The notes below the pieces were generated by a model that was not told where the DNA came from, ran no database searches, and worked only from the letters and a program-made list of their open reading frames with translations. A stretch of DNA of 64,000 nt from Blastococcus sp. TF02A-26 (GTDB lineage Bacteria; Actinomycetota; Actinomycetes; Mycobacteriales; Geodermatophilaceae). The stretch covers positions 1-64,000 of the forward strand of contig NZ_QOHG01000009.1 of NCBI RefSeq assembly GCF_003319125.1, in the 5' to 3' direction. Each line of letters opens with the position of its first letter. Position 1 is the first letter of the stretch. Below, piece after piece: positions 52,485-62,211 of the stretch. Made by a program: the position numbers and the translations under genes.

Positions 52485-53102
52485 TCAGCGAGCGGTGCCG
52501 TCGGCCTGGACGCCGGTGAAGGTCAGCCCGAGCGTCGCGCTCTTGTCCTGGAAGCCGTTGCCGGCCGAGTTCGGCAGGGACAGGGAGAAGACGAGGTGGT
52601 CGACCCCGTCCGGCTGCAGGCTCGCGACGCCGGCCAGCGGCGCGTCCATGACGGCGCGGCCCGAGTACAGGGTCGTCACGCTGCCCGAGCAGCTGTAGGT
52701 CGGCGCCGCGGCGGTACCCCCCTGCGTCCACGGCACGGAGCAGTCGCGCACGGACAGCTGGAGACCGTCGACGGCGTCGCTGGTCAGGACGTTCGCGGTG
52801 GTGGCCCGCGAAGCCAGGCTGACCCGGCCCAGCGGCGAGGTGCCGTCGTTGACCAGGTCCACGGCGCGGGTCATCGAGTCGCCGGGCACGAAGTTCGCCG
52901 TCGTCGCCGGGACGGTGGCGCCCCGCTGGCTGACGTCGATCGACACGGTCCCGGTCGAGAGGTTCGTCGAGATCGGGGTGGTGCTGTCGGTGAACGTGCC
53001 GAACGTGCCCAGGCCGGCCACGGCGGCGGCCGCGGCCACGACGCCCAGCGAGCCGAGCACCTGGGTGCGGCGGCGGGCGACGACGTTGCGGGAAGACGTC
53101 AT
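52485..53102 (-). CDS. Secreted TasA/CalY (camelysin) family protein
   Basis: 205 residues. Signal peptide 1-37 (VLGSLGVVAAAAAVAGLGTF), then GTFTDSTTPISTNLSTGTVS, the conserved opening of the camelysin/TasA fibre-forming family, and a beta-sandwich with NFVPGDSMTRAVDLVNDGTS. Two Cys (DCSVPW, YSCSG) probably form a disulfide. In Bacillus the family makes matrix fibres together with a SipW-type signal peptidase; none is encoded here. ATG 53102 with GGAGG eight bases upstream. Confidence 0.83.
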   Translation of the reverse strand: MTSSRNVVARRRTQVLGSLGVVAAAAAVAGLGTFGTFTDSTTPISTNLSTGTVSIDVSQRGATVPATTANFVPGDSMTRAVDLVNDGTSPLGRVSLASRATTANVLTSDAVDGLQLSVRDCSVPWTQGGTAAAPTYSCSGSVTTLYSGRAVMDAPLAGVASLQPDGVDHLVFSLSLPNSAGNGFQDKSATLGLTFTGVQADGTAR

Positions 53103-53253
53103 CAGGAGTTCCTCCGGTCGGTTCGCGGCGGGCTGTTCCGCCGACAGGGAGGACTCTCGGCCCCCAACCGCAGGCCGCCCGCCGTGCTCCCGCAAGGTCT
53201 CCGCAAGACCGGGGCGTGTTTGCCGGGGCGGCCCGACCGGGCAGGCGGGACGC

Positions 53254-54168
53254 GTGACCTACTCGATCGTCGCCCGCGACACGACGACCGGCGAGATGGG
53301 TGTCGCCACCCAGTCGCAGGCGTTCGCCGTCGGCAGCAGCGTGCCCTTCGCCCTCCCCGGTCAGGGCGTCATCGCCAGCCAGTCGATGGCCGAGCCGATG
53401 TACGGGCAGATCGGGCTGGACCTCCTGCGCGGGGGGTTCACCGCCCAGGAGGTGCTCACCGCCCTGCGCAGCGTGGATCCCCATCCGGAGCGCCGTCAGG
53501 TCGCGGTGCTGCACGTCTCCGGTGACCTGGCCGTCTACACCGGTGACAACTGCGTCGCCGGTGCCGGGCACCAGGTGGGCGAGGGCTGCGTGGCGCTGGC
53601 CAACATGGTCTCCTCGCCGGAGGTGTGGGAGTCGATGGTCGCCACGTTCGAGACCTCCCAGGGTGCGCTGGCGCAGCGGCTGCTGCTGGCGCTGCACGCG
53701 GGCGAGGATGCGGGCGGGGACGTCCGGGGACGGCGGTCGGCGGCCGTCTTCGTCGTCCGTGCCACCCCCACCGGCCGGCCCTGGCACGACACCGTGGTGG
53801 ACCTGCGCGTCGACGACTCCGACGACCCGGTCGCCGAGCTCGACCAGCTCGTCGTCCGGCTGGCCCGCTACCAGGACGTCGTCCGCGCGTTCCAGCAGGC
53901 CATCGGCGGCGACCCGGTGACCGCCGACCGCGTGCTCGAGGAGCTGCGGCTGCCGGATCCGCACTCGGAGCCCGACCACGTGCTGTGGCGCGCCGTGGTG
54001 GCGGGCCTGGCCGGGCGGGAGGACGCCGCCCGTGCCCTGCTGACCGAGCTGGCCGACGTCGCGCCGCAGTTCGTCGAGGTCGGCCGCCGCTTCGGCGACG
54101 CCGGTCTGGTGGACCCCGACCTGCTGTCGCGGATACTGCCCGGCGTGCCGGCGCCGACCGCCGGGTGA
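53254..54168 (+). CDS. DUF1028 family protein (Ntn-hydrolase-like fold)
   Basis: 304 residues. The DUF1028 domain (1-195; TYSIVARDTTTGEMGVATQS, GVIASQSMAEPMYGQIGLDL, CVALANMVSSPEVWESMVAT, and the TGRPWHDTVVDLRVDD ending) is followed by a helical C-terminal extension (205-304) with TPR-like spacing (ARYQDVVRAFQQAIGGDPVT, LAGREDAARALLTELADV). Related to heavy-metal-resistance and Ntn-fold proteins of unknown role. GTG 53254; the stop overlaps a possible start of the lipoprotein gene. Confidence 0.85.
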   Translation: MTYSIVARDTTTGEMGVATQSQAFAVGSSVPFALPGQGVIASQSMAEPMYGQIGLDLLRGGFTAQEVLTALRSVDPHPERRQVAVLHVSGDLAVYTGDNCVAGAGHQVGEGCVALANMVSSPEVWESMVATFETSQGALAQRLLLALHAGEDAGGDVRGRRSAAVFVVRATPTGRPWHDTVVDLRVDDSDDPVAELDQLVVRLARYQDVVRAFQQAIGGDPVTADRVLEELRLPDPHSEPDHVLWRAVVAGLAGREDAARALLTELADVAPQFVEVGRRFGDAGLVDPDLLSRILPGVPAPTAG

Positions 54169-54191
54169 GCACCAGGACGGAGTGGGCGCCC

Positions 54192-54692
54192 GTGCGCAGG
54201 GTCGCACTCGTCGGGATCTCGCTCGTCCTGCTCTCGACCGGCTGCACGGAGGACGACGAGGCCGCGGAGGCGGCGCCGAGCGAGGCGCCGCCGGCCGCGA
54301 CGGAGGGGCGCCCCCTCACCTTCGGGGCGACGCACGTGGCCGTCGACGGCCTGGAGGTGACGGCCGGGGAGCCGCGGTCCTTCACCCCGTCGGCGACGGC
54401 GGCCGTGCCGGAGCCGCCGCCGGCGCACTACGTGGTGCTCGACCTCAGACTCGAGAACGGTTCCTCGCGGCCGGTGAGCACGTCCCAGTTCGTCGTCACG
54501 CTGTCGAGCGGCGGCCGGGAGCAGGAACAGGTCTTCGACACGGTGGGTGGCGCCCCCGGCGACCTCGCCGGGATCCTGCCGCCCGGCTCCGGGACCGAGG
54601 TCCTCCTCGCGTTCGGCGCCGACGACCCGGCCGATCTCGAACTGCGCGTCCACCGCGAGGACGGGACCGACCCCTGGGTCTTCAGCACGTGA
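54192..54692 (+). CDS. DUF4352-like lipoprotein
   Basis: 166 residues from GTG 54192. MRRVALVGISLVLLSTGC is a lipoprotein signal with Cys18 as lipidated residue, followed by an acidic linker and a telokin-like beta domain (VAVDGLEVTAGEPRSFTP, HYVVLDLRLENGSSRPVSTS), as in DUF4352 proteins. An upstream GTG at 54165 overlaps the DUF1028 stop (GTGA) and adds nine residues, which would also be compatible with coupling. The role is unknown; it is probably surface-exposed. Confidence 0.8.
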   Translation: MRRVALVGISLVLLSTGCTEDDEAAEAAPSEAPPAATEGRPLTFGATHVAVDGLEVTAGEPRSFTPSATAAVPEPPPAHYVVLDLRLENGSSRPVSTSQFVVTLSSGGREQEQVFDTVGGAPGDLAGILPPGSGTEVLLAFGADDPADLELRVHREDGTDPWVFST

Positions 54693-54714
54693 GGGCGCGG
54701 GGAGGCTGCCGGTC

Positions 54715-55257
54715 TCAGCCGGGGATCGGGAAGACCAGCAGGGAGCTGGAGGCCGTGGCCACGCTGCGTCCGGCGGCGTCGACCACCTCGCCCTCCGCGA
54801 AGGCCACCCGCCGGCCCGGCTTGACCACCCGGCCCACCGCGCGCAGCGGACCGCTGTCGGCGGTGACCGCGCGCAGGTAGGTGACCTTGAGCTCGATCGA
54901 GGTGTATCCGGTCCCCCGGGGCAGCGTGGAGTGGACGGCGCACCCGGCCACGGTGTCCAGCAGCGTGCACACCAGCCCACCGTGGACGACGCCGATCGGG
55001 TTGTAGACCGACTCGTCGACCAGGCAGGAGAACTCGACCCGGCCCTCCTCGACGGCGACCAGGTCCATCTGCACCAGCGGGACGATCGGCGGCGGGGGCA
55101 GCACGCCGTCCCGCAGCGCCTCGAGCGTCTCCAACCCGGAGCGCTCCAGGGCGCCGGCGGCGGTGAGCATCGGGTCGTACCAGGTGACGGTGCGCGAGCG
55201 CGGCTCGCCCCACGCGGCGGGTGCCGGCGCGATCTCCGGAGACAGGTCAGTGCTCAT
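54715..55257 (-). CDS. PaaI-type hotdog thioesterase
   Basis: 180 residues. GVVHGGLVCTLLDTVAGCAV is the conserved HGG motif of PaaI/4HBT thioesterases, followed by TSIELKVTYLRAV and a hydrophobic ending. It hydrolyses an acyl-CoA, plausibly linked to the adjacent thiolase. ATG 55257 lies inside the HxlR gene's 3' end (11-base overlap), so both are co-translated. Confidence 0.9.
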   Translation of the reverse strand: MSTDLSPEIAPAPAAWGEPRSRTVTWYDPMLTAAGALERSGLETLEALRDGVLPPPPIVPLVQMDLVAVEEGRVEFSCLVDESVYNPIGVVHGGLVCTLLDTVAGCAVHSTLPRGTGYTSIELKVTYLRAVTADSGPLRAVGRVVKPGRRVAFAEGEVVDAAGRSVATASSSLLVFPIPG

Positions 55258-55759
55258 GGTCGTGGTCCTCGTCGGCGGGCAGGCCGGACAGCGCCCGGCC
55301 GGCGGGGGTGAGCTCTCGGGTGACCCGGGACCCGGTCGCCGGCTCGCCGCAGGTGCGGCAGATCCACTCCGCGTCGATGGCGTGCTCCGGATGCCCCGCG
55401 GGGGCGTGCTTGAGGCGCAGCGGTGGCTCGGCCGCGACCCACTTGTCGCCCCACTGCAGCAGGGCCTGCAGCACCGGCAGGAGGTCGCGGCCGGCCGCGG
55501 TCAGGTGGTAGCCCGACCGCGGCGGGGAGTCGCTGTAGGGGCGCTTCTCCAGCACGCCGGCGGTGACCAGCGCGTTGAGCCGCGCGGTCAGCCGGTCGCG
55601 CGGGGCGCCGGTGCCACGGGCGATGTCGCTGAACCGGTGGTTGCCCCAGGCGACCTCGCGGATGACGAGCAAGGACCACCGCTCGCCGACCAGCTCGAGG
55701 GAGCCGGCGATGGAGCAGGCGTCGCGGGGGAGGGGGAACGGAACGGCGGTCACCGCCAT
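55247..55759 (-). CDS. HxlR-family transcriptional regulator
   Basis: 170 residues. The winged-helix core (CSIAGSLELVGERWSLLVIR, HRFSDIARGTGAPRDRLTAR, LEKRPYSDSPPRSGYHLTAA) is that of HxlR proteins, often with a redox-sensitive N-terminal Cys (Cys15 here). A C-terminal extension carries C-x2-C (WICRTCGEP) and a His/Asp-rich tail (EDHDHEH), which may bind metal. It faces the thiolase gene across the GGTTTG-N5-CAAACC operator and probably controls both directions. Confidence 0.92.
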   Translation of the reverse strand: MAVTAVPFPLPRDACSIAGSLELVGERWSLLVIREVAWGNHRFSDIARGTGAPRDRLTARLNALVTAGVLEKRPYSDSPPRSGYHLTAAGRDLLPVLQALLQWGDKWVAAEPPLRLKHAPAGHPEHAIDAEWICRTCGEPATGSRVTRELTPAGRALSGLPADEDHDHEH

Positions 55760-55760
55760 A

Positions 55761-55792
55761 GGTTTGCATGTCAAACCGACGCGCGCTAGTTT
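55761..55792. promoter_or_regulatory. HxlR operator overlapping the thiolase promoter
   Basis: Perfect inverted repeat GGTTTG (55761-55766) / CAAACC (55772-55777), five-base centre. On the plus strand TTGCAT (55764-55769), 17 bases and TAGTTT (55787-55792) form a good -35/-10 pair overlapping the operator, so binding should block transcription of the thiolase gene; it also sits two bases from the regulator's own start codon. Confidence 0.75.
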
Positions 55793-55831
55793 TCCCGCTG
55801 TCAGTTGGGAAATCGAACCGAGGAGTCCGTC

Positions 55832-57031
55832 ATGCGTGACGCGGTGATCGTGGAGGCCGTCCGCACTCCGGTCGGCAAGGGCAAGCCCGGCGGATCGCTG
55901 TCCGGCGTGCACCCCGCCGACCTGCTGGCCGGTGTGCTGGAGAGCCTGGTCGAGCGCGCGGGCATCGACCCGGGTCTCGTCGACGACGTGATCGTCGGCT
56001 GTGTGTCGCAGGCCGGCGAGCAGGCCGCCAACATCGCCCGACGGGCCGCCCTCGGAGCCGGCTTCTCGGAGCACGTCCCGGCGACGACCGTGGACCGCCA
56101 GTGCGGCAGCAGCCAGCAGGCGGTGCACTTCGCCGCCCAGGGCGTCGTCTCCGGGGCGTACGACGTCGTGGTGGTCGGCGCGGTGGAGTCGATGAGCCGG
56201 GTGCGGATGGGCAGCGCTGCCCAGGGCGCCGAGGACGTGATGGGGGAGCGGTACGCCGCGCGCTACCCCGACGGCGGCGTGAGCCAGGGGGTGGCGGCGG
56301 AGCTGATCGCGGCGAAGTGGGGGCTGTCCCGCTCCCAGCTGGACGGCTACGCCGCGCGAAGCCACGCACGGGCGGCCGAGGCCTGGCGCACCGGCCTGTT
56401 CGCCGACCAGGTGGTCCCGGTCAAGGCGCGGCAGGCCGACGGGTCGCTCGCCCTGGTCACCACGGACGAGACGGTGCGGCCGGGCACGGACGTCGAGACG
56501 CTCGCGGGTCTGCGTCCGGCCTTCGCCGACGACGCCGTCGCCGCCCGCTTCCCGCAGATCACCGAGTGGCGGGTGACCCCCGGCAACAGCAGCCCGCTCA
56601 ACGACGGTGCCGCCGCGCTGCTGGTCACCACCAGCGAGAAGGCGCGGGAGCTCGGTCTCCGGCCGCTCGCGCGCGTGCACACCACGACCGTCGTCGGGGA
56701 CGACCCGCTGATGATGCTCACCGCGGTCATCCCGGCGACGCAGAAGGTGCTGCGTCGCGCCGGGCTCTCCATCGAGGACATCGACCTGTTCGAGGTCAAC
56801 GAGGCGTTCGCCTCCGTCGTCCTCGCCTGGCAGGCCGAGACGGGCGTGACCACCGACAAGGTCAACGTGCACGGCGGGGGGATCTCGATCGGCCACCCGC
56901 TGGGCGCCAGCGGCGCGCGGATCATGACCACGCTCGTCGACGCGCTGCACCGGCGCGGTGCCCGCTACGGCCTGCAGACGATGTGCGAGGCCGGCGGTCT
57001 GGCCAACGCCACCATCCTCGAGCGCCTCTGA
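55832..57031 (+). CDS. Acetyl-CoA acyltransferase (thiolase)
   Basis: 399 residues. Nucleophile Cys91 in VDRQCGSSQQAVHFAAQG, substrate loop PGNSSPLNDGAAALLV, VNEAFASVVLAWQ, active His in GHPLGASGARIMTTL and the general-base Cys in TMCEAGGLANATI. It cleaves 3-ketoacyl-CoA in fatty-acid or steroid-type degradation. GAGGAG lies six bases before ATG 55832. Under HxlR control by position. Confidence 0.95.
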   Translation: MRDAVIVEAVRTPVGKGKPGGSLSGVHPADLLAGVLESLVERAGIDPGLVDDVIVGCVSQAGEQAANIARRAALGAGFSEHVPATTVDRQCGSSQQAVHFAAQGVVSGAYDVVVVGAVESMSRVRMGSAAQGAEDVMGERYAARYPDGGVSQGVAAELIAAKWGLSRSQLDGYAARSHARAAEAWRTGLFADQVVPVKARQADGSLALVTTDETVRPGTDVETLAGLRPAFADDAVAARFPQITEWRVTPGNSSPLNDGAAALLVTTSEKARELGLRPLARVHTTTVVGDDPLMMLTAVIPATQKVLRRAGLSIEDIDLFEVNEAFASVVLAWQAETGVTTDKVNVHGGGISIGHPLGASGARIMTTLVDALHRRGARYGLQTMCEAGGLANATILERL

Positions 57032-57044
57032 CTCCGCCCTCCGA

Positions 57045-57104
57045 GGCATGGGTACCGATACCCCCGTCTGGAACCCCGGAGGCGCCGGTATCGGTACCCA
57101 TGCC
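57045..57104. repeat. 60-base intergenic inverted-repeat element, copy 2
   Basis: Arms GGCATGGGTACCGATACC (57045-57062) and complement (57087-57104), spacer 24 bases. The spacer begins CCCGTCTGGAACCCCGGAGG, close to the reverse complement of copy 1's spacer. It lies 13 bases after the thiolase stop. Confidence 0.75.
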
Positions 57105-57129
57105 CAGGGGCCGCCGCCCCCGACGACGA

Positions 57130-57166
57130 CGGAGGGCGGGGACCCCGTGCGGGTCCCCGCCCTCCG
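57130..57166. terminator. Terminator between thiolase and sdhB
   Basis: Sixteen-base stem (57130-57145 with 57151-57166), CGTGC loop, arm core GAGGGCGGGGACCC, 17 bases from the sdhB stop at 57184. Confidence 0.85.
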
Positions 57167-57183
57167 GCGGTGCTGGCGTTACC

Positions 57184-58014
57184 TCAGCTCTTGGGGCGAG
57201 CTCCCGCGCGCAGGGCGCCGAGCAGGTCGTGGTTGAGCCGGGAGATGGTCTCCATCGAGATGCCCTTCGGGCACGCCGCGGAGCACTCGCCGATGTTGGT
57301 GCAACCGCCGAAGCCCTCGCGGTCCTGCTGCGCCACCATGTTCACCACCCGGTCGTCGCGCTCGGGCTGGCCCTGCGGCAGCAGCCCGAGGTGGGTGACC
57401 TTGGCGGCGGTGAACAGCATCGACGAGGCGTTCGGGCACGCGGCGACGCAGGCGCCGCAGCCGATGCAGGTGGCGGCGTCGAAGGCGTTGTCGGCGTCCT
57501 TCTTCGGCACCGGCGTCGCGTGCGCCTCGGGCGCGGTCCCGGTCGGCACGCTGATGTAGCCGCCGGCCTGGATGATCCGGTCGAACGCCCGCCGGTCGAC
57601 GGCGAGGTCCTTGATCACCGGGAACGCCGTCGCACGCCACGGCTCGACGTCGATCGTGTCGCCGTCCTTGAACGACCGCATGTGCAGCTGGCAGGTGGTG
57701 GTCTGCACCGCGCCGTCGTGCATGCCGTTGCCGTGCGCACGCCCGTTGATCATGACGCCGCACATGCCGCAGATGCCCTCGCGGCAGTCGTGGTCGAAGG
57801 CGACCGGGTCCTGCCCCTCCATGATCAGTTGCTCGTTGAGCACGTCGAGCATCTCGAGGAAGGACATGTCCGGCGAGACGTCGTCCAGCCGGTAGCTGAC
57901 CATCTTGCCGGGGGAGGCGGCGTTCTCCTGGCGCCAGACCCGCAGCGTGATCCGCATGGTGCGCTCCTCGTGGGGCGCGGTGGCGGCCCGGGGGCCGTCC
58001 TCAGTCATCGTCAT
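57184..58014 (-). CDS. sdhB: Succinate dehydrogenase iron-sulfur subunit
   Basis: 276 residues. [2Fe-2S] domain with [20 protein letters not shown] and a fourth Cys in [10 protein letters not shown]; then [16 protein letters not shown] and [20 protein letters not shown] for the two further clusters. It passes electrons from SdhA to the membrane subunit. The start is ambiguous: ATG 58014 has GGAG seven bases upstream, while ATG 57957 ([12 protein letters not shown]) has GAGGAG six bases upstream and equals the usual N-terminus. Last gene of sdhCAB. Confidence 0.95.
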   Translation of the reverse strand: MTMTEDGPRAATAPHEERTMRITLRVWRQENAASPGKMVSYRLDDVSPDMSFLEMLDVLNEQLIMEGQDPVAFDHDCREGICGMCGVMINGRAHGNGMHDGAVQTTTCQLHMRSFKDGDTIDVEPWRATAFPVIKDLAVDRRAFDRIIQAGGYISVPTGTAPEAHATPVPKKDADNAFDAATCIGCGACVAACPNASSMLFTAAKVTHLGLLPQGQPERDDRVVNMVAQQDREGFGGCTNIGECSAACPKGISMETISRLNHDLLGALRAGARPKS

Positions 58015-58033
58015 CGCTGGCTCCGCTGGTTCG

Positions 58034-59980
<1,947 letters not shown>

Positions 59981-59992
59981 GCCAGAGGATCC

Positions 59993-60694
59993 TTACTCGA
60001 TGATGCCGAAGAGGACGGCGAAGGGCGTGAGCAGGAAGCCGAGGGTCAGGACCGTCGCGATCGCCGTGGCGGCGTAGTTGACGGTCACCTCCCGGCGCCG
60101 GTTGCTCTGGCCCAGCGTCTGCGTGGCGCTCCAGATGCCGTGCCGCAGGTGCATGCCGACCAGGACGACCGCGATCGTGTAGAAGGCGACGGACACCGGG
60201 TTGGAGAAGCTCGCGATCACCCGGCCGAACGGCGAGGAGTCGTCGCTGTTCACCGTGCCCCAGGTGAGGTCGAGCAGGTGCCAGATGACGAAGGCGGCGA
60301 TGATCACGCCGCCCCAGCGCATCGTCCGTGAGGCGTAGCTCTGCGCGTTGGCCTTCTTGGTCACGTAGCCCTGCGGGCGGGCCCGCTTGGCCTGGCGCCA
60401 CAGCGAGACCGCGGCCCAGATGTGCGCGGCCACCGCGACCAGCAGGACGATCCGGATGATCCACAGCGCGGTCGCGCCCGGCAGGGCCGGGTTGCCGATG
60501 GTGCGGAGCCACTCGGAGTAGTGGTTGAACTCCTCGGCCCCCGCGAAGGCCTTGAGGTTCCCGATCATGTGCGCGATCAGGTACAGCACCAGGATGATGC
60601 CGCTGACCGCCATGACCACCTTCTTGAAGACCGAGCTGGTCTTCGCGGCCTTGGGCGCCCTGCGCTGGCCGGACTGCGTCGTCACCGTCACCAC
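59993..60694 (-). CDS. sdhC: Succinate dehydrogenase cytochrome b558 subunit
   Basis: 233 residues, five hydrophobic segments as in single-subunit di-heme SdhC (for example VMAVSGIILVLYLIAHMIGN, GATALWIIRIVLLVAVAAHI, AFYTIAVVLVGMHLRHGIWS, and the last near TVLTLGFLLTPFAVLFGII). Histidines in AHMIGN, AAHIWA, IWHLLDLTW and MHLRHG are likely heme ligands. GTG 60694 is chosen because TACCTT lies seven bases upstream (leaderless); nearby in-frame GTGs at 60691 and 60700 are alternatives. First gene of sdhCAB. Confidence 0.94.
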   Translation of the reverse strand: MVTVTTQSGQRRAPKAAKTSSVFKKVVMAVSGIILVLYLIAHMIGNLKAFAGAEEFNHYSEWLRTIGNPALPGATALWIIRIVLLVAVAAHIWAAVSLWRQAKRARPQGYVTKKANAQSYASRTMRWGGVIIAAFVIWHLLDLTWGTVNSDDSSPFGRVIASFSNPVSVAFYTIAVVLVGMHLRHGIWSATQTLGQSNRRREVTVNYAATAIATVLTLGFLLTPFAVLFGIIE

Positions 60695-60701
60695 GAGCAC
60701 G

Positions 60702-60707
60702 AAGGTA
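60702..60707 (-). promoter_or_regulatory. -10 element of the leaderless sdhCAB promoter
   Basis: TACCTT on the minus strand seven bases before the GTG at 60694. No ribosome site exists before any of the candidate GTG codons. Confidence 0.55.
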
Positions 60708-60752
60708 GGACCATGGCCCCTTTGCGGCCAGGTAAACACACGGTGACTCAGC

Positions 60753-60771
60753 TCATGTAAGGCTCCCCTAA
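60753..60771 (-). promoter_or_regulatory. Putative IdeR/DtxR iron box upstream of sdhCAB
   Basis: On the minus strand TTAGGGGAGCCTTACATGA agrees with the 19-base consensus TTAGGTTAGGCTAACCTAA at 13 positions, including the conserved TTAGG and CTNAC cores. It lies about 45 bases upstream of the predicted -10 and 108 bases from the divergent molybdoenzyme gene. Confidence 0.5.
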
Positions 60772-60878
60772 TCCCCGTTCCAGGCGGCGGAACGGTCCGC
60801 CGGTGTCCGAATCGTGACCTCCCCGTCAGTGGGAAGCTGGGGTCGCGCCGACGCGCGCACGACGAGAGGACGACGACC

Positions 60879-61487
60879 GTGGCAGGACCCACCCGCGGCT
60901 TCCTGGGCCGCCGCCGGGAGCGCGACCCGCGGCTGCCCCCCGGCCAGTACGACGCCGGCACCGACTGGCCGGTGCTCACCGCCGAGCCGACTCCGCGGAT
61001 CACCCCCGAGACGTGGAGCATCACCGTCGACGGCCGGGTCGAGCAGCCCACCACCTGGAGCTGGGACGAGGCGCACGCGCTGCCCCGCTCGGAGTACCGC
61101 GGCGACATCCACTGCGTCACGACGTGGTCGAAGTTCGGCACCTGGTTCGCCGGCATCAGCGTCGACAGCCTGCTCGACGTCGCCCGCCCCACCGCCGAGG
61201 CGGCCTACGTCATGGCCGGGTCCAAGACCGGCTACACGACCAACCTCCCGCTGGCCGACGTCACCGGCGGCAAGGCGTGGATCGTCTGGGAGTACGAGGG
61301 CGGCCCGCTGCCGATCGAGCACGGCGGCCCGGTCCGGCTGCTCGTGCCGCACCTCTACTTCTGGAAGAGCGCGAAGTGGATCACCCGGCTGACGCTGATG
61401 CAGCGCGACCAGCCCGGCTTCTGGGAGCAGAACGGCTACCACGACCGTGGGGACCCGTGGCTCGAGCAGCGCTACCAGGGTGACTGA
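60879..61487 (+). CDS. Molybdopterin-dependent oxidoreductase (sulfite oxidase/MsrP-like), cytoplasmic
   Basis: 202 residues. ITPETWSITVDGRVEQPTTW, the molybdenum ligand Cys79 in GDIHCVTTWSKFGTWFAGIS, GYTTNLPLADV and PVRLLVPHLYFWKSAKWITR match the SUOX/MsrP core. There is no Tat signal or heme domain, so it should act in the cytoplasm and need an external electron partner; the next gene, overlapping by 8 bases, supplies a flavin reductase. GTG 60879 with GAGAGGA upstream. Substrate unknown. Confidence 0.9.
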   Translation: MAGPTRGFLGRRRERDPRLPPGQYDAGTDWPVLTAEPTPRITPETWSITVDGRVEQPTTWSWDEAHALPRSEYRGDIHCVTTWSKFGTWFAGISVDSLLDVARPTAEAAYVMAGSKTGYTTNLPLADVTGGKAWIVWEYEGGPLPIEHGGPVRLLVPHLYFWKSAKWITRLTLMQRDQPGFWEQNGYHDRGDPWLEQRYQGD

Positions 61488-62211
61488 GCCGATGCTGGGC
61501 GCCGGCCGGCGCGCCCCGGCCGGCGGCTGGCGGACGGCGACCGTGCGGGAGGTCGACCGGCCGACGCCGCGCACCGTGCGGCTGCGCCTCGAGGTCCCCG
61601 ACCGGCTCGACCACCTCGCCGGCCAGCACTACGTCGTCCGGCTGACCGCCGAGGACGGCTACCGCGCGCAGCGGTCGTACTCGCTGGCGTCGTCCCCGGG
61701 CGACCCGCTGGTCGAGCTGCTCGTGGAGCGGCTGGACGACGGCGAGGTGTCCTCCTACCTGGCCGACGTCGTCGAGGTCGGCGACGAGCTCCAGGTGCGC
61801 GGGCCGATCGGCGGCTGGTTCGTGTGGGAGGGCGACGCCCCGGCGCTGCTGGTCGGTGGCGGCACCGGCGTCGTCCCGTTCGTGTCGATGCTGCGCACCG
61901 CGGCCGAGCTGGGCCGGACGGAGCTGCTGCGGGTCGCCGTCTCCACCCGCACCCGGGCCGAGCTGCCGTACCTGGCCGAGCTCGAGGCGGCCGGGGCGGT
62001 GGTGCTCACGACGCGGGAGCCCTCGGGCATCCGGCCGGCGGGGCGGCTGACCGCCGCGGACCTCGTGCCGCTGTGGGAGCCCGGGCAGGACGTCTTCGTC
62101 TGCGGGTCGACGCCGTTCGCGGAGTCGGCGACGCGGGTGCTGACCGGGCTCGGCGTGCCGGAGCCGGCCATCCGGGTCGAGCGTTTCGGCCCCAGCGGCA
62201 CCTCGGGTTAG
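61480..62211 (+). CDS. FAD/NAD(P) oxidoreductase (ferredoxin-NADP reductase fold)
   Basis: 243 residues. FAD-binding RAQRSYSLASSPGD, GPIGGWFVWEG, NAD(P)-binding LLVGGGTGVVPFVSMLRTAA and the terminal VFVCGSTPFAESATRVLTG. No iron-sulfur domain. Overlap with the molybdoenzyme gene indicates a two-protein system moving electrons between NAD(P)H and molybdenum. ATG 61492 is an alternative start. The stop shares bases with the convergent peptidase stop (TTAG). Confidence 0.9.
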   Translation: MTEPMLGAGRRAPAGGWRTATVREVDRPTPRTVRLRLEVPDRLDHLAGQHYVVRLTAEDGYRAQRSYSLASSPGDPLVELLVERLDDGEVSSYLADVVEVGDELQVRGPIGGWFVWEGDAPALLVGGGTGVVPFVSMLRTAAELGRTELLRVAVSTRTRAELPYLAELEAAGAVVLTTREPSGIRPAGRLTAADLVPLWEPGQDVFVCGSTPFAESATRVLTGLGVPEPAIRVERFGPSGTSG

